DNA of 64,000 nt from Bretschneidera sinensis (GCA_023935145.1 CM043699.1:63499138-63563137); one strand, 5' to 3'; shown: positions 33,078-43,565, counted from the stretch's first letter. The notes: generated by a model from the letters alone, not told the origin. Numbers and translations: made by a program.

Positions 33078-33082
33078 ACTTG
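33078..33082. repeat. Target-site duplication ACTTG of the gypsy element, left
   Basis: Matches 37653-37657. Confidence 0.85.
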
Positions 33083-33504
33083 TGTTGAGAATTTTTGTGT
33101 GGACAAAAGTTGAAGAAGAGAAATGGAGGTGTTTTGATCATAATGGGGTTAGGGAATTTAACTTGTTTCGAGCATAAGTAGCTCTTTCAGGTGTATTCTT
33201 ATTTTTTAGCTTCAAGATTACATTTTAAGAGCTATTTATAGAGCTCAATACAAGTATGTACAGCAAGTAACAATCACTAACAGAATTGCTAACTGAAATG
33301 TAACTAACATACAGTTGTACTTACCAACTGCCTCCAACTTCCAGCTTTGAACTTCTTCTTTCTTTATTGCTTCCTTTCTTCCTTTTCTTGTTAAGATCTT
33401 TTCCTTTCCTTCTCATCTGGAATACTTCCTGTTCTATTGTTCACTGCCCATATCTTTTTGGTTTTTTTAAGGCAGCCATATCTCATAGCTTTCTTCCTAA
33501 AACT
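33083..33504 (-). repeat. Gypsy 3' LTR
   Basis: Collinear with 37225-37652. On the minus strand it is preceded by the purine tract CCATGGGGGAGGTAT (33505-33520), a good PPT. The TG start is mutated to AG. Confidence 0.85.
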
Positions 33505-33539
33505 ATACCTCCCCCATGGAAAGGCACCTTGTCCTCAAG

Positions 33540-34067
33540 GAGTAGGTGAGGGAGAGAAGATTGCACTGTGTTGGCATTCTCCTAAGAAGCTTCTTCCACT
33601 GGTAGATTGTCCCATTGAATAAGATATTGTCTGACCCACTGGCCTTACTGCCATACCTCTCTTTCACCTAATACTGCAATTGGGTGATAAATTGGATAAG
33701 AAGAGGTGCAGTTAGCTAGCATAAGTGTTAGTATAATGGAGGAGCATTTGAATGGTTTGAGGAGTGAAATATGGAAGACAAGGTGGAGTTTGCAACCTTC
33801 TGGTAGTTGCAATCTATAAGCTACATGTCTTATCTTCTCCAAATTTGGGAATGGGCCAAAGAATCTTTTGTTGAGTTTATGAGATACTCTAGTAGCAGCT
33901 GAGTGTTGTCTATAGGGATGTAATTTGAGAAGGACTAAGTCACCAACTTGAAATGTCAACTCAGTTATGTGCTTATCAGAGTTGAGCATCATTCTCTGTT
34001 GAGCTTTTAGAAAGTTAGCTTTGGTTTGGTTCATAATGTCTTCCCTAGTGCTTAAGTTGTGATCCAC
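33540..34067 (-). pseudogene. Gypsy integrase C-terminus and chromodomain
   Basis: The minus strand reads FQVGDLVLLKLHPYRQ, FFGPFPNLEKI and HLVFHISLLKPF, the GPY/F module of chromovirus integrases. After one stop (near 33645) comes QYLIQWDNLPVEEAS (about 33630-33590), the C-terminal half of a chromodomain, whose role in this clade is to direct integration to heterochromatin. Confidence 0.85.
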
Positions 34068-34274
34068 AACTTCAATTGGGGAAGATCTGTTGATGTAGGT
34101 AGGTAAGGTTAGTGTTCTGCCATAAACAAGTTAGAATAGAGATAAGCCAAGGGAGGAATGAAAACTAGTTTTGTAATCGTACTTAGCACAAGCTAAGTAA
34201 GTTGACCAAAGTTGGGGATGATCATAAGTGAAAGCCTTAAGATATTGCTCTAAACATCTATTGATAACCACTGT

Positions 34275-34529
34275 CTAGCCATCAGTTTGAGGGTGATGTT
34301 TGAAGAGTTCCCTCCAAAATTGATTGGTGAATAGGGGGTCCCTGTCACTAATTATGGACTTAGGGATGCCATGGAGTTTGAAGACAGTATTCATGAATGC
34401 TTGTGCTAATTTGGTTGCTGTAAAGTTCAGTTGTAAGAGAGCAAAATGGTAAAACTTGTTGAGCCTGTCTACAGTCACAAAGATAGTTGTGAAGCCATGA
34501 GAAGATGGGAGGTAAGTAATGAAATCCAT
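34275..34529 (-). pseudogene. Gypsy integrase catalytic core (fragment)
   Basis: MDFITYLPSSHGFTTIFVTV and IISDRDPLFTNQFWRELF give the first two catalytic Asp residues. The ORF ends at HHPQTDG, just before the expected Glu; a stop at that point (34275) breaks the frame. The remainder (34070-34270) is readable with stops. Confidence 0.88.
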
Positions 34530-34559
34530 GGATATACCCTCCTATATTTGCTCTAGAAT

Positions 34560-35400
34560 TGGGAGAGGTTGTAGCAAGCCATAAGGTTTAGTATTGAGGG
34601 GCTTGACTTATTGGCAGATTGGGCAGTGGGAGACAAACTGAATCACATCTTTCTTCATACCTTTCTAGTGAAAACTTGCAAAAAGTCTAGCAAATGATCT
34701 TGAGATACCAGCATGTCCACCTGTTGGAGTGGAGTGGCATTAAGAAATGAAAAGATTTTTCAAAGCTGAATCCTGGCCTATAAAGAATTTGCCTTTGTAG
34801 TACAAAATACCATCCTTAATTGTCCAATCTTGATGGTGCAAGGAAGCCTTAGTGCATTGTTGTTGTAAGGCTAAGATAGTAGGGTCTTCTAGATTTTCTT
34901 TTCTAAGGTCATCTAGGATTTGAAATTGTGGAATTGAGACTTCTAGACAAGTAGGTACAGCTGATTCAGTGGGAAGTCTAGAGAGAGCATCTGCTACTGC
35001 ATTGTTGCTGTGAGGGTTATATATGATCTCATAAGATAAGCTTAGCAACTTGGTGAGATAGTGTTGCTGTTCAAGAGTCTGAATGGTCTAATCCATAAGA
35101 TATTTAAGACTCTTATGATCAGTCTTGATGAAAAAAGTTGCACCAAGGAGGTATTGTCTCTATTTTTTGATAGCTGTAGTAATGGCATAATGCTCCCTGA
35201 TGTAAGCAGATTGAGATTGCATTCTTGGGCCCATCTTTTTACTAAAAAAAGTAATAAGATGAGGGGGTTGTAAGAGGACAACACCTACACCAAATCCACT
35301 AGCATTAGTCTCGAAAGTGAAAGGCTTAGTGAAGTCAGGAAGACTAAGTACTAGGGTAAAAGTCATGGCCTTATTCAGATGGAGGAATGAATTCTGAGCT
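34560..35400 (-). pseudogene. Gypsy RNase H and integrase zinc-finger region
   Basis: RNase H blocks FETNASGFGVGVVLLQ (35310 downward) and FSKKMGPRMQSQSAYIREHYAI are followed, past stops, by NPHSNNAVADALSRLP (35010 downward). The zinc-finger linker then runs to about 34560. Confidence 0.82.
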
Positions 35401-35408
35401 AAAGGGAA

Positions 35409-35905
35409 TCAGTGGAAAGCTTCTTTCTTGAAGAGGTCTATTAAGAGGCTAGCTATACTAGCATAGTTCTTGACAAATATTCTGTAGTATCTTGTGAATC
35501 CTAGGAAGCCTCTCAATTGCTTAGGGGAAATGGGTACAGGCCAATCAACCATAGCTTGGATCTTGGATGGATCAGGCTCAACTCCTTTGGCACTAATGAT
35601 GTGCCTCAAATAGTCAACGGATTCCTTAGAAAACTGGCACTTTTTCATCTTAGCATAGAGAGTATAATCTTGGAGGCATTGAGGACTAATCTCAAGTTAT
35701 CTACATGATCTGCTACACTTTTACTATACACAAAGATGTCATAAAAAAAGATGATGACAAATCTTCTTAAGAAATGAGAGAAAATTTGATTCATTGTTGC
35801 TTCAAAAGTAGCACGGGCATTTGTTAACCCAAATGGCATCACCTTGAACTCATAATGACCCTGGTGGATCCTGAAAGTAGTCTTTGGGATATCTACAGTA
35901 TGCAT
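35409..35905 (-). pseudogene. Gypsy reverse transcriptase, C-terminal two-thirds
   Basis: [19 protein letters not shown] and [20 protein letters not shown] are well kept. The catalytic box reads FFYDIFVYS, so the second Asp of YxDD is Ile. KCQFSKESVDYLRHIIS and LRGFLGFTRYYRIFV follow in another frame. Confidence 0.88.
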
Positions 35906-36188
35906 TCTGATCTAGTGGGAACCAGCTCTGAGATCTAGTATAGAGTAGACTATAACACCATGTAGGTCATCTATGAGTTCATCAACTGTATTCTCCATTG
36001 CCAACTTAGACCTTGAAATGAGAGGATAAAATGATAGGCAAATGAAGAAACTGAGCTACCTTTTCTTGAATGAAATTACGGGTGCTGCCAACATCAATAC
36101 GGAGTTGAACTAGATGATTCTTTATTGAACCTTGGAGTCCCAAGTATTTTTGGTGTCTTCTGGCCAAGAAGAGCATGAAGAAATATCT
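35906..36188 (-). pseudogene. Protease-to-RT junction carrying an internal deletion
   Basis: DVGSTRNFIQEKVAQFL (protease active-site region, near 36100-36050) is followed within about 60 bases by NTVDELIDDLHG (RT palm). Roughly 150-200 residues normally between them are missing. Confidence 0.75.
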
Positions 36189-36730
36189 CTAGAACCTGGT
36201 CTTCTTCAGGAGTTGGAAAAGGTTTAAAGAAGTCTGAATCTTGATCTTCTTGGTCAGACCCTTCCAAAAGTAGTAGGGAACTTTTTTCCTTGTATTGGTG
36301 TCCTGGATGAAACTTGTCATCACAGTTGAAGCTGAGGCCTTTGTATTTTCTTGTTTGCCTCTCTTGAGGGATAATCTTTTAATGGGAAATCTTTGGGGCT
36401 GTGAGTTTTGTGTTCTTGCTGGTAGGGGTTGAGAGGTCACAATATTGCTGAGAGGTTGGTGGTTTATGTGTGGAGGTTTGTGGCTGAATCTGGATTGCCA
36501 AGGCTTAGAAGGCCCTCTGATGTCTCCCCATTTGTCTTCTTGTAATCTTGCTATCATGGTAGTCTCGAGGTCTATGAGCAAGAACCTCCCTTTTGATATA
36601 TGGCTTCAATCCAAAGATGAAGTAGTTCATCAAGAATTGGTCAGATAACCCAATAACCCTACTGGACAATGCTTCAAACTTAGCCTGGTAGGCTAGGACA
36701 GTGGTATCTTGTGTCAATTTTTCCAATGCT
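36189..36730 (-). pseudogene. Gypsy gag, C-terminal part
   Basis: Minus strand: VLAYQAKFEALSSRV...LMNYFIFGLKPYIKREVL (36726 downward), a typical end of the chromovirus capsid. After a frame change comes a Pro/Gln-rich tail to 36189. The zinc knuckle is damaged. Confidence 0.78.
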
Positions 36731-37224
36731 CCTTGGGGTTCTTCATAAACAAAGGGCCCAAACCTGGAGTGTAATACTTAAACAAATTGAGGCCAAGAAT
36801 GAATCATCTTGTTATGGTGAGTCCACTGGAACTAACTTGCTGTTGCTCCTTCCAAGTGGAATGAGATGAGTTATCATTTTTGGTGATCTGGGATGTGGGA
36901 GAAGAAGAGGAATTGCTCAGCCTGAAGGAGCCAATCTATAGGGTCTCCTTCCTTGAATCTTGGCAATTCAAGTTTCAGGTTTCTGAGTTGAGAAAGCTAG
37001 ACAGAATGTTGCTGCATTTCTTGATCTGAATCTGGTGTTGAAGATGAAATGTCTTCCTTGTTCTGTTGCTGTTTGAGGTTATCAATCTCTTGTTGAAGAG
37101 GCTAGATTGCTACAGTAACCTCTTCTCTGATAAACTTCTCGAGTTTCTGCCAAGAGAAGTCTCCCTTGTCAGTTTTAGTTCTTAAACCATCTGGCATTGA
37201 ATTAGTAACAATGAAAGCACCAGA
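36731..37224 (-). other. Gypsy gag N-terminal region and leader with primer site
   Basis: Broken gag coding sequence to about 37190. Candidate primer-binding site TGGTGCTTTCATTG on the minus strand (37222-37209), two bases from the LTR; the tRNA is not assigned. Confidence 0.65.
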
Positions 37225-37652
37225 TGTCGAGGGTTTTTATGTGGACAGAAGTTAAAAAAGAGAAATGGAGGTGTTCTGATCAGAATGGAGTTAGAGAATT
37301 TAACTTGTTTCGAACACAAGTAGCTCCTTCAGGTGTATTCTTATTTCTTACCTTCAAGATTACATCTTAAGAGCTATTTATAGAGCTCAATATAAGTATG
37401 TACAACAAGTAACAATCACTAACAAAATTGCTAACTAAAATGTAACTAACCTACAGCTGTACTTAACAACTTACTAACTGCTTTTAACTTCTTCTTTCTT
37501 TGTTGCTTCCTTTCTTCCTTTGCTTGTTAAGCTCATTTCTTTTCCTTCTCATTCGGAATACTTCCAGTTCTGCTATTCAGTCTACTATTCACTTCCCATA
37601 TCTTTCTGGTTTCTTTAAGGCAGCCCTATTTCTTAGCTTTCTTCATGTAACA
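37225..37652 (-). repeat. Gypsy 5' LTR
   Basis: 428 bp, plus-strand TGTCGAGGG...CATGTAACA. Confidence 0.88.
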
Positions 37653-37657
37653 ACTTG
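37653..37657. repeat. Target-site duplication ACTTG of the gypsy element, right
   Basis: Matches 33078-33082. Confidence 0.85.
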
Positions 37658-38189
37658 TATTACGACAAAACCCAAAAAACCTCATGTATATCAAATTCTT
37701 GGAACCTATAAATATATATTTCAAAAATACATAAATATGTAAAAATTTGATTAATAAGGGAAGAAATTATCGTGATTGAATTTGTGAGTAGATTATGTGC
37801 TAACGGTGATCGGAGAGGTATCTGAATCCGTCGAATCATTTGTAATGCGGAGAATTCTATAGAGAGAAAATGCTTTAATGGTGAGAAATTGGAAGAAATA
37901 TGGGAAGAGAAAGGAGAAGAAGACTTACCACTACCTACCCAAAGTATGGGTTTACAAAAATCATCCTTGGTGGCCGAAATTTATGACACTTGGATGAGAG
38001 AGAGAGAGTAGATCACAAACTTGAAAAATTAATATTTAAGGAGAGAGAAACCATGGGAAAAGAAAGGGAGGAGGGAATCGATAGAGAGGAGGAAGAAAGG
38101 AGAAAGAGAAAAGAGAGGAAGAAAAAAAAATTTGTGAGAAAGATAAGGTGTTGTGGCAGGTGGTGAAGGTGAAGGAGAGGGAGAAGATG
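37658..38189. other. Interior of the split inverted-repeat transposon
   Basis: AT-rich then purine-rich (GAGAGAAAG-type) sequence. No gene. Confidence 0.45.
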
Positions 38190-38353
38190 GAGAGAGAAGA
38201 AGAGAAAGAGAGATAAGTTTTTGTTAAATTAATAAAAAAATTATGACCTGGGATCTGATATAGAAAAAATACCATGTTTTGGGTATTAAGTTTAAAACTA
38301 CCCTATTGTGGGAAATAAAATTTGAAAGTGCCCTTATTTGGGAAAAAAAACTC

Positions 38354-38361
38354 TATCTTAG
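38354..38361. repeat. Target-site duplication TATCTTAG, right
   Basis: Matches 29494-29501. Confidence 0.65.
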
Positions 38362-39256
38362 TGTTTAAAAATTTAATCAGCTGCGTTATATATGTTATGT
38401 GTCTGATTTGTACATCGATTATTTTTTTCATTTTAAATAAGTTTTGATAGTATTGTGAACGAATTAATGGTAATGGAATTATACGAACTTATATTGTAAT
38501 CAAATCAATCATTATACTATTTGTACATATATAACATCGTTTCAATAAAAAAAAAATTAATCAACATCTCAAACTCAACTTGAAATTGATATGAATATAA
38601 CCTTTCTGTCCCATGGATTTTATGTTGGGATTATGAAGTAGACCTTGTATTCCAAGGATATCATCATGCTCTCAATCGTATTTTCAAGATTAAATGGTAG
38701 ACCAAAATTGATTATTCGGCAGCATATACTGAAGCAGTACAAGTATGGTTTCAATCTAATGCTCATTATTAAGACTATTCAAGAAAAATCATCTCCATCA
38801 TATCAAAATCCTTGACAAAGCAAGAAAGAAAGAGGAAACTGTTAGAAGAACTTTCTTAAATTTCAGATGAAGATGATATTGTCAATTTTGATTAAGAGAC
38901 TCATGTGCTCAAGATCTCTATGAGCTATAAAGATTGGCATCTCAATAATCTCCACCGCCCGTCAAAAGCATCTCAATAATCTTCTCAGACAATCCAAAAG
39001 GAGATTCTCACTATCATGATAAGCAAATTCGTCAAAAAAAAATCATGGATACTCAAAAAAATTTATTGTCCGTTTATGAAATTTTTTTCCAAAGGGTAAC
39101 AATATTTTGTAATAATATATGTAATAGTATCCTCTATAATGTAATATATTCCAAATGGTTTAAAATTCAGAGTGTATATATATATGTTGTTTCTCAAATG
39201 TTGTAAAAAGAGTGAATTTACGAGTGCAATTTTCAGTTTGGAGATCAAGTTACCTT
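38362..39256. other. AT-rich intergenic DNA
   Basis: No gene or element recognised. The first bases may continue the methyltransferase fragment cut at 29501, but similarity is too short to claim. Confidence 0.4.
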
Positions 39257-39586
39257 TGTAAGTCTTCTTCTTCTTCATCTTCTTCTCATTCTTCTTCTCC
39301 TTCTCTTTTTTCTCTTTCTCCTTCTCCTTCACTTCTCCTTTTCATTCTCCTTCTCCTACTCCTTCTCATTCTCATCCTTTTCCTCTTTCTCCTCCTCCTC
39401 CTCCTTCTCCTCATTCTCCTCCTCCTCCTCCTCCTCCTTCTCTTTTTCCTCCTTCTCCTTCTCCTTCTCTTTATCCTTCTTGTTCTTGTTCCCCTTCTCC
39501 CTCTTGTTCTTGTTTTTCTCCTCTTTCTTCTTCTTCTTCTTCTTCTCCTCCCCCTCCTCCTCCTCATTCTCCTCTTTCTTCTTCAA
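39257..39586. repeat. Polypyrimidine tract, (CTT)n / (CTC)n / (TTCTCC)n, about 330 bp
   Basis: Almost uninterrupted C and T on the plus strand. It makes artefactual poly-Leu and poly-Arg/Lys/Glu ORFs on both strands. The purine-rich complement could form triplex (H-DNA). Confidence 0.95.
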
Positions 39587-39765
39587 CGATAATGATAATA
39601 ATAATTAAATAATAATGATAAGGATAATGATAATAATAATTGTTATAATATAATAATGTATTGATAATAATGATAATAGTTATTATTATCATAATTGTAA
39701 TAATAGTATTCTTATAATTATCATAATATTATAATGATAATGATTATTATTTTAATAATTATAAA
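39587..39765. repeat. (ATAATG / ATAATA)n AT microsatellite
   Basis: Imperfect GATAATAATAATAAT units, directly after the polypyrimidine tract; partly self-complementary (TTATTATTATCATAAT). Confidence 0.88.
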
Positions 39766-40496
39766 TAAATTTTAGGATTTGTGAAGAAATTAAAGATTGT
39801 TAAAAAAGATTAATAATGCTAGGGTGTTTTGGTCTTAGACTTTCTATCGCTCTTTAGTCCTAATCTAGCAATCTCATGACTCAAACATAGAATTAAGGTA
39901 TTACCTCTTTAATTATTTTTAATAATATCCCATATTAATCATAATTCTATCCCACTATAATGTTGTTTGTAAACTAAATGGACTCTCATTTCTCTCTCTC
40001 CCTCCCTCCATTCCTTCCTTTCATTTTATCTTTGAATTTTTCATTTACTGTAAATATTTAAATACTTAAAATTCAATTGAATTTATAATTTAATATAAAA
40101 ATGAATCATAAAAATTTGCTTTTAAATGAATTATTTTTCAATTTATTTGAAAATAAAATTATTTTATTTTAATTTAATTCTTAACCGAATGTATAAATGC
40201 AATAAAAAATTAAAGAAAGACGTAAAGAGTATGTGAATTGGCAGCAAAAAGACAATAATTTTAAAAAGTTGTTGGTGTCAATAAACTTTATTAGTATAAA
40301 TTATTTATAAGTGCACAAAGATAAATAAAAAAAAATTCTATATATTAAGCTAAACCTCGTTTACCCTATAAAACAATGAAATACTGCTATGTGGCAGAAG
40401 GTATTTGCTTTATGAAGGAAAAAAATGAATGAAAGAAGAGAAATAAAAAAAGGTCCCAAGCGTGGGAGCTAGGGATACACAGGCCTTTATTTAGTA
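39766..40496. other. AT-rich intergenic DNA
   Basis: No gene; short CTCTCTCCCTCCCTCC run near 39995. Confidence 0.4.
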
Positions 40497-40928
40497 TCTA
40501 TACTATTAATAAAGCTATAATCCTTATTTAGTGTTTACCTTTCAAAATGTTTCATAAACCCCAACTTAAATATATAAATCAAATATTTATATAAGCTTAT
40601 ATATATAACTCAATTACCTACAACTCTCCACATCTTTCTCTCATGTTTTTTTCTCTCACTACCTCATTTATATTTATCTTCTCCATTCTTCTCATCTCTT
40701 TTATCTTCAACATATGTTTTCCTCTCCCACTGTGCCACTCAGATTTATCTTCTCTATTCTCCTTATCTCTTTTATCTTCAACCTAAGTTTTCCTCTCTCA
40801 CTATTCCACTCAAACTTAACTTTTTCATTCTCTTTATTTATTTTATCTTCTTACCTATAAACATATCAAACATAATAATCATATAAAATAATAGATTAAC
40901 ACACGCTAAGTGTGTGTTGAGATGCAAG
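40497..40928 (+). mobile_element. Helitron-like non-autonomous element (432 bp)
   Basis: 5' end TCTATACTATTAATAAAG, a start shared by many plant Helitrons, preceded by A. The 3' end has a hairpin ACACACGC-TAA-GTGTGTGT followed nine to ten bases later by CAAG, where CTAG would be expected. It contains about three 71-bp CT-rich units (anchor TTATCTTCAAC at 40701 and 40772). The altered 3' CTRR and the following A lower confidence. Confidence 0.5.
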
Positions 40929-41100
40929 AGTATATATAATAGGAGAAAGCACCTATTTTTCATGGCGTAGCCAAGTCTCAAGTATTTTTAGGGAGAAAAA
41001 AGTGAAATGGTGTTGTTGTCCCACTGTTTTCTTATCTAACCCTTCTTTTACAGCCACGTAAAACATGCAACATGCAAAATCAAAATACATGTGGCCACCT
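40929..41100. other. Junction DNA left of copia copy B
   Basis: No feature recognised; the copia RT stops matching near 41100. Confidence 0.35.
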
Positions 41101-41401
41101 AGTTGTTCTTCCTCAAAGAATCTATTTCTTCCTCCATAGCTAGCTTCCATCTTGGCGAATCCTTACATCCCATGGCATCAATGTAAGTTTCCCATTTACT
41201 CATCTCTCCTTCTGTCCAAGGAGCTGCTGCATCCGCAGCATCTGCAAATCCATATCTTGAAGGTGGTCCGACCAGCCTTCTTTCTTGGTCTCTTGTGAGC
41301 TGAGAGTCCTTCCGACTCCCGTCATCATCAACCTCCTCATGAGTGTCCTGAGCTTGGCATTCATCAATGGGCTCTATCTAGTCCGAACCCTCTTGCCTTC
41401 G

Positions 41402-42736
41402 TTATTCTGCCTGAACTGAATCTTTCTTGATACTATGCTCCACAAATACTGAACTGGTTTGCTCACTAGCCCCTACAGGGTTAGTTTTATCCAAATAGGG
41501 AAATAACAATTCATTAAAAATAACATCCCTATTTATTATGAGTTTCAATCCTTCTAAGGACCACAACCTATACCCCTTAGCCCCTTCCCCATATCCTAGA
41601 AACACACATTTTCTAGATCCTGGGCTAAGCTCATCATCCTTTTGTTGTGCATATGCAGCACACCCAAAAGTTCTAAGGTTGTCCAACTCAGGGGGTTTTC
41701 CACTCCACATATCTTTGGGAGTCTTGAGCTCTAAAGCTCTAGAGGGTGATCTATTAACTAAATATGCAGCAGTAGACACAGCTTCCCCCAAAAAACATTT
41801 GGGTAATTCGGATCCATCTAACATGCACCTAACCTTTTCCATAAGGGTCTTATTCATCCACTCAGCAACTCCACTTTGCTGAGGGGTTTCCACAACCGTC
41901 CTATGTCTTAGAATCCCATTTAACCTACAGAATTGATCAAGTTCTTGATTAAAAATTTCTAAGTCATTATCGGTTCTTATCACCTTAACTACCCTGCCCA
42001 TTTGAGTCTCTACCAGCCCTTTCCACACCATTAATTTATTCAAAGCATCTGATTTATTTCTAACCAAATAAACCCAAATCTTTCTTGAATAATCATCAAT
42101 TAAAGACAGAAAGTAAATGTTATCTCCCTGTGTTGCTATCCTTGCTGGTCCCCAAAGGTCCACATGAATGTGGTCAAGAATGCTCTTAGACTTGTGCACT
42201 CCGGTGTTGAAGCTGACCCAGTGTTGCTTCTCAAGAACACAACACTCGCAGAAATCAAGTTCCTCTACTTTGTTTCCACCAAGTAAGCCATCATTGCTGA
42301 GAACTTGTAGGCCCTCTTCGCTTATATGTCCCAAGCGAGTGTGCCAAAGGGCTGTCTCATCCATCTCAACCATCAAGCTTGCTGCTTGATCCTTGATTTC
42401 CATGTCTCCAATCATCTCATAGATTCCATCCTTCATTGCTGCTTTAATCACTACCAAAGATCCCTTGACTACCTTGATCTTTCCTCCCTCTATCTTGCAT
42501 GTGTATCCCATGGAATCCAATTGCCCCAATGAGATCAAATTCCTCAAATCCGGGAGATATCTCACATCTTTCAGCAGCTTTGTCATTCCGTCAAACATCC
42601 TCACCTGGATGTCTCCCGTGCCCCTCACTTGGTAAGAAATATCATTCCCCAAGAAAACCCTTTCATCATTGGTTTCCTTGAAATTCTTGAACCAACTCCG
42701 GTGAGGGCACATGTGATGAGTGCACCCGGAATCCAA
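41402..42736 (-). CDS. Copia protease end and integrase, open for 444 codons
   Basis: Starts at MDSGCTHHMCPHRSWF, the protease active site (Asp2), so the true protein began further upstream. LWHTRLGHISEEGL is the GAG-pre-integrase motif, and CECCVLEKQHW is the zinc region. The integrase core shows D (HVDLWGPA), D (RTDNDLEIF) and E (SGVAEWMNKTL). The C-terminal blocks AAYLVNRSPSRALELKTP and FLGYGEGAKGYRLWSLE equal those of copy A. All catalytic acids are present. No stop occurs over 1.3 kb, so this copy is much fresher than copy A, but it lacks RT. Confidence 0.92.
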   Translation of the reverse strand: MDSGCTHHMCPHRSWFKNFKETNDERVFLGNDISYQVRGTGDIQVRMFDGMTKLLKDVRYLPDLRNLISLGQLDSMGYTCKIEGGKIKVVKGSLVVIKAAMKDGIYEMIGDMEIKDQAASLMVEMDETALWHTRLGHISEEGLQVLSNDGLLGGNKVEELDFCECCVLEKQHWVSFNTGVHKSKSILDHIHVDLWGPARIATQGDNIYFLSLIDDYSRKIWVYLVRNKSDALNKLMVWKGLVETQMGRVVKVIRTDNDLEIFNQELDQFCRLNGILRHRTVVETPQQSGVAEWMNKTLMEKVRCMLDGSELPKCFLGEAVSTAAYLVNRSPSRALELKTPKDMWSGKPPELDNLRTFGCAAYAQQKDDELSPGSRKCVFLGYGEGAKGYRLWSLEGLKLIINRDVIFNELLFPYLDKTNPVGASEQTSSVFVEHSIKKDSVQAE

Positions 42737-42832
42737 GATCTATTTCCCACTGCCTTCTTGCCCCTTGCTCACACTTGGGCACACAACAAGAACATCATCA
42801 TCTTGCTGTTTTGTCTTGGCAACTAAAGCCTC

Positions 42833-43540
42833 TCAATTCTTGGTATGGCTTCTTCCTCTATCCCTTGTCATCTTCTTGTAATCTTTCTTGACATGATCCT
42901 TTTTATGGAAGTAGTAGCAACTCTTCCCTCCAAATCTCGGTTTGGAGTGCTCTCTCTCATGGCTCTCTCCTCTACCTCTATCCCAGTAGTAGCCATGTAT
43001 GTTGCTGTGCATTCTCCCATGGCTCTCTTCTCTACCTCTGTCCCGGTAGTAGCCATACATGTTGCTGCCATACCGAGTTGCTGACTTTCTTTTAATGAAC
43101 AGCCTTCTTCCACTTGATGCACTTCTTATCTTGGCATCAAGATTATCTTGCAACTCTTTATTAGGATCAAATTTAAAAGCAAAGATTCGTTTACGAAGAT
43201 ACCTCTTCTTAGGGAGGGTCTTGGCAAGAAACAACTCATCTAGTTTCTTCCAAATTGCAGCTGGATCTTTTGAGCCTCCGCACCGCCTTGTGACATTATC
43301 CGACATATGTAAGAAGATGGTGTTGTATGCCATCTTCTTCATCTCATTTCGCTGGTCCTCCGTGACACTTGCTGAAAAAGCATCATCTTCTCCAATAGCC
43401 AAGTTCACTTTCTGTTGCACTAAAACCGCCTTGATCTTCTGCTTCCACAGGGAAAAATCTCCCTTTCCATCAAACTTCTCAATACCGAAATTTGAACTCA
43501 TCTTGCGGAGAAAATCCCTTGATTTATGCAGCACCCACAA
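42833..43540 (-). CDS. Copia gag, internally shortened
   Basis: 235 codons. FGIEKFDGKGDFSLWKQKIK and AIWKKLDELFLAKTLPKKRY are standard copia gag. After KFDPNKELQDNLD about 60 family residues are missing. The C-terminal part carries two copies of a GYYRDRGRxESH unit. The zinc knuckle is ruined (CYYF....H....Y instead of CX2CX4HX4C). Start taken at the first Met; MSSNFGIEKF, 14 codons downstream, is the more usual copia start. Confidence 0.88.
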   Translation of the reverse strand: MWVLHKSRDFLRKMSSNFGIEKFDGKGDFSLWKQKIKAVLVQQKVNLAIGEDDAFSASVTEDQRNEMKKMAYNTIFLHMSDNVTRRCGGSKDPAAIWKKLDELFLAKTLPKKRYLRKRIFAFKFDPNKELQDNLDAKIRSASSGRRLFIKRKSATRYGSNMYGYYRDRGREESHGRMHSNIHGYYWDRGRGESHEREHSKPRFGGKSCYYFHKKDHVKKDYKKMTRDRGRSHTKN

Positions 43541-43565
43541 ATGTTTTCCAACTTCTTCTAAACCT

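Larger units (their letters stand above)
33083..37652 (-). mobile_element. Ty3/gypsy chromovirus-type element, internally deleted (4.6 kb)
   Basis: Two LTRs (33083-33504 and 37225-37652), a 5-bp target duplication, a primer site next to the right LTR and a PPT next to the left one. On the minus strand: gag, a fragment of protease, RT lacking its N-terminal third, RNase H, integrase and a chromodomain. Many stops and shifts throughout. Confidence 0.88.
29502..38353. mobile_element. Inverted-repeat (foldback / MULE- or hAT-like) transposon, split by two nested retrotransposons
   Basis: The left arm (29502-29671) and the right arm (about 38190-38353) are inverted copies. Shared order from outside in: a T/A homopolymer, CCCAAATAAG-like, ATTTATTTCCCA, ACATGGTAGTTTTAAA, CCAAAACATGTTATTTTT, ATAATTTTTTATTAATTTGA, then a CTTCTCT-rich tract. 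An 8-bp duplication flanks it. Without the copia (29672-32916) and gypsy (33083-37652) insertions it would be about 1 kb, with no coding sequence. Confidence 0.62.

Noticed and set aside
38715..38740. TTCGGCAGCATATACT resembles the start region of a U6-type snRNA
   Set aside because: The rest of U6 (ACAGAGA box and beyond) is absent, and this start is vertebrate-like, not plant-like.
39212..39592. 126-codon Leu-rich plus-strand ORF and Arg/Lys/Glu-rich minus-strand ORFs
   Set aside because: Pure translation of the CTT/CTC microsatellite; no gene context.
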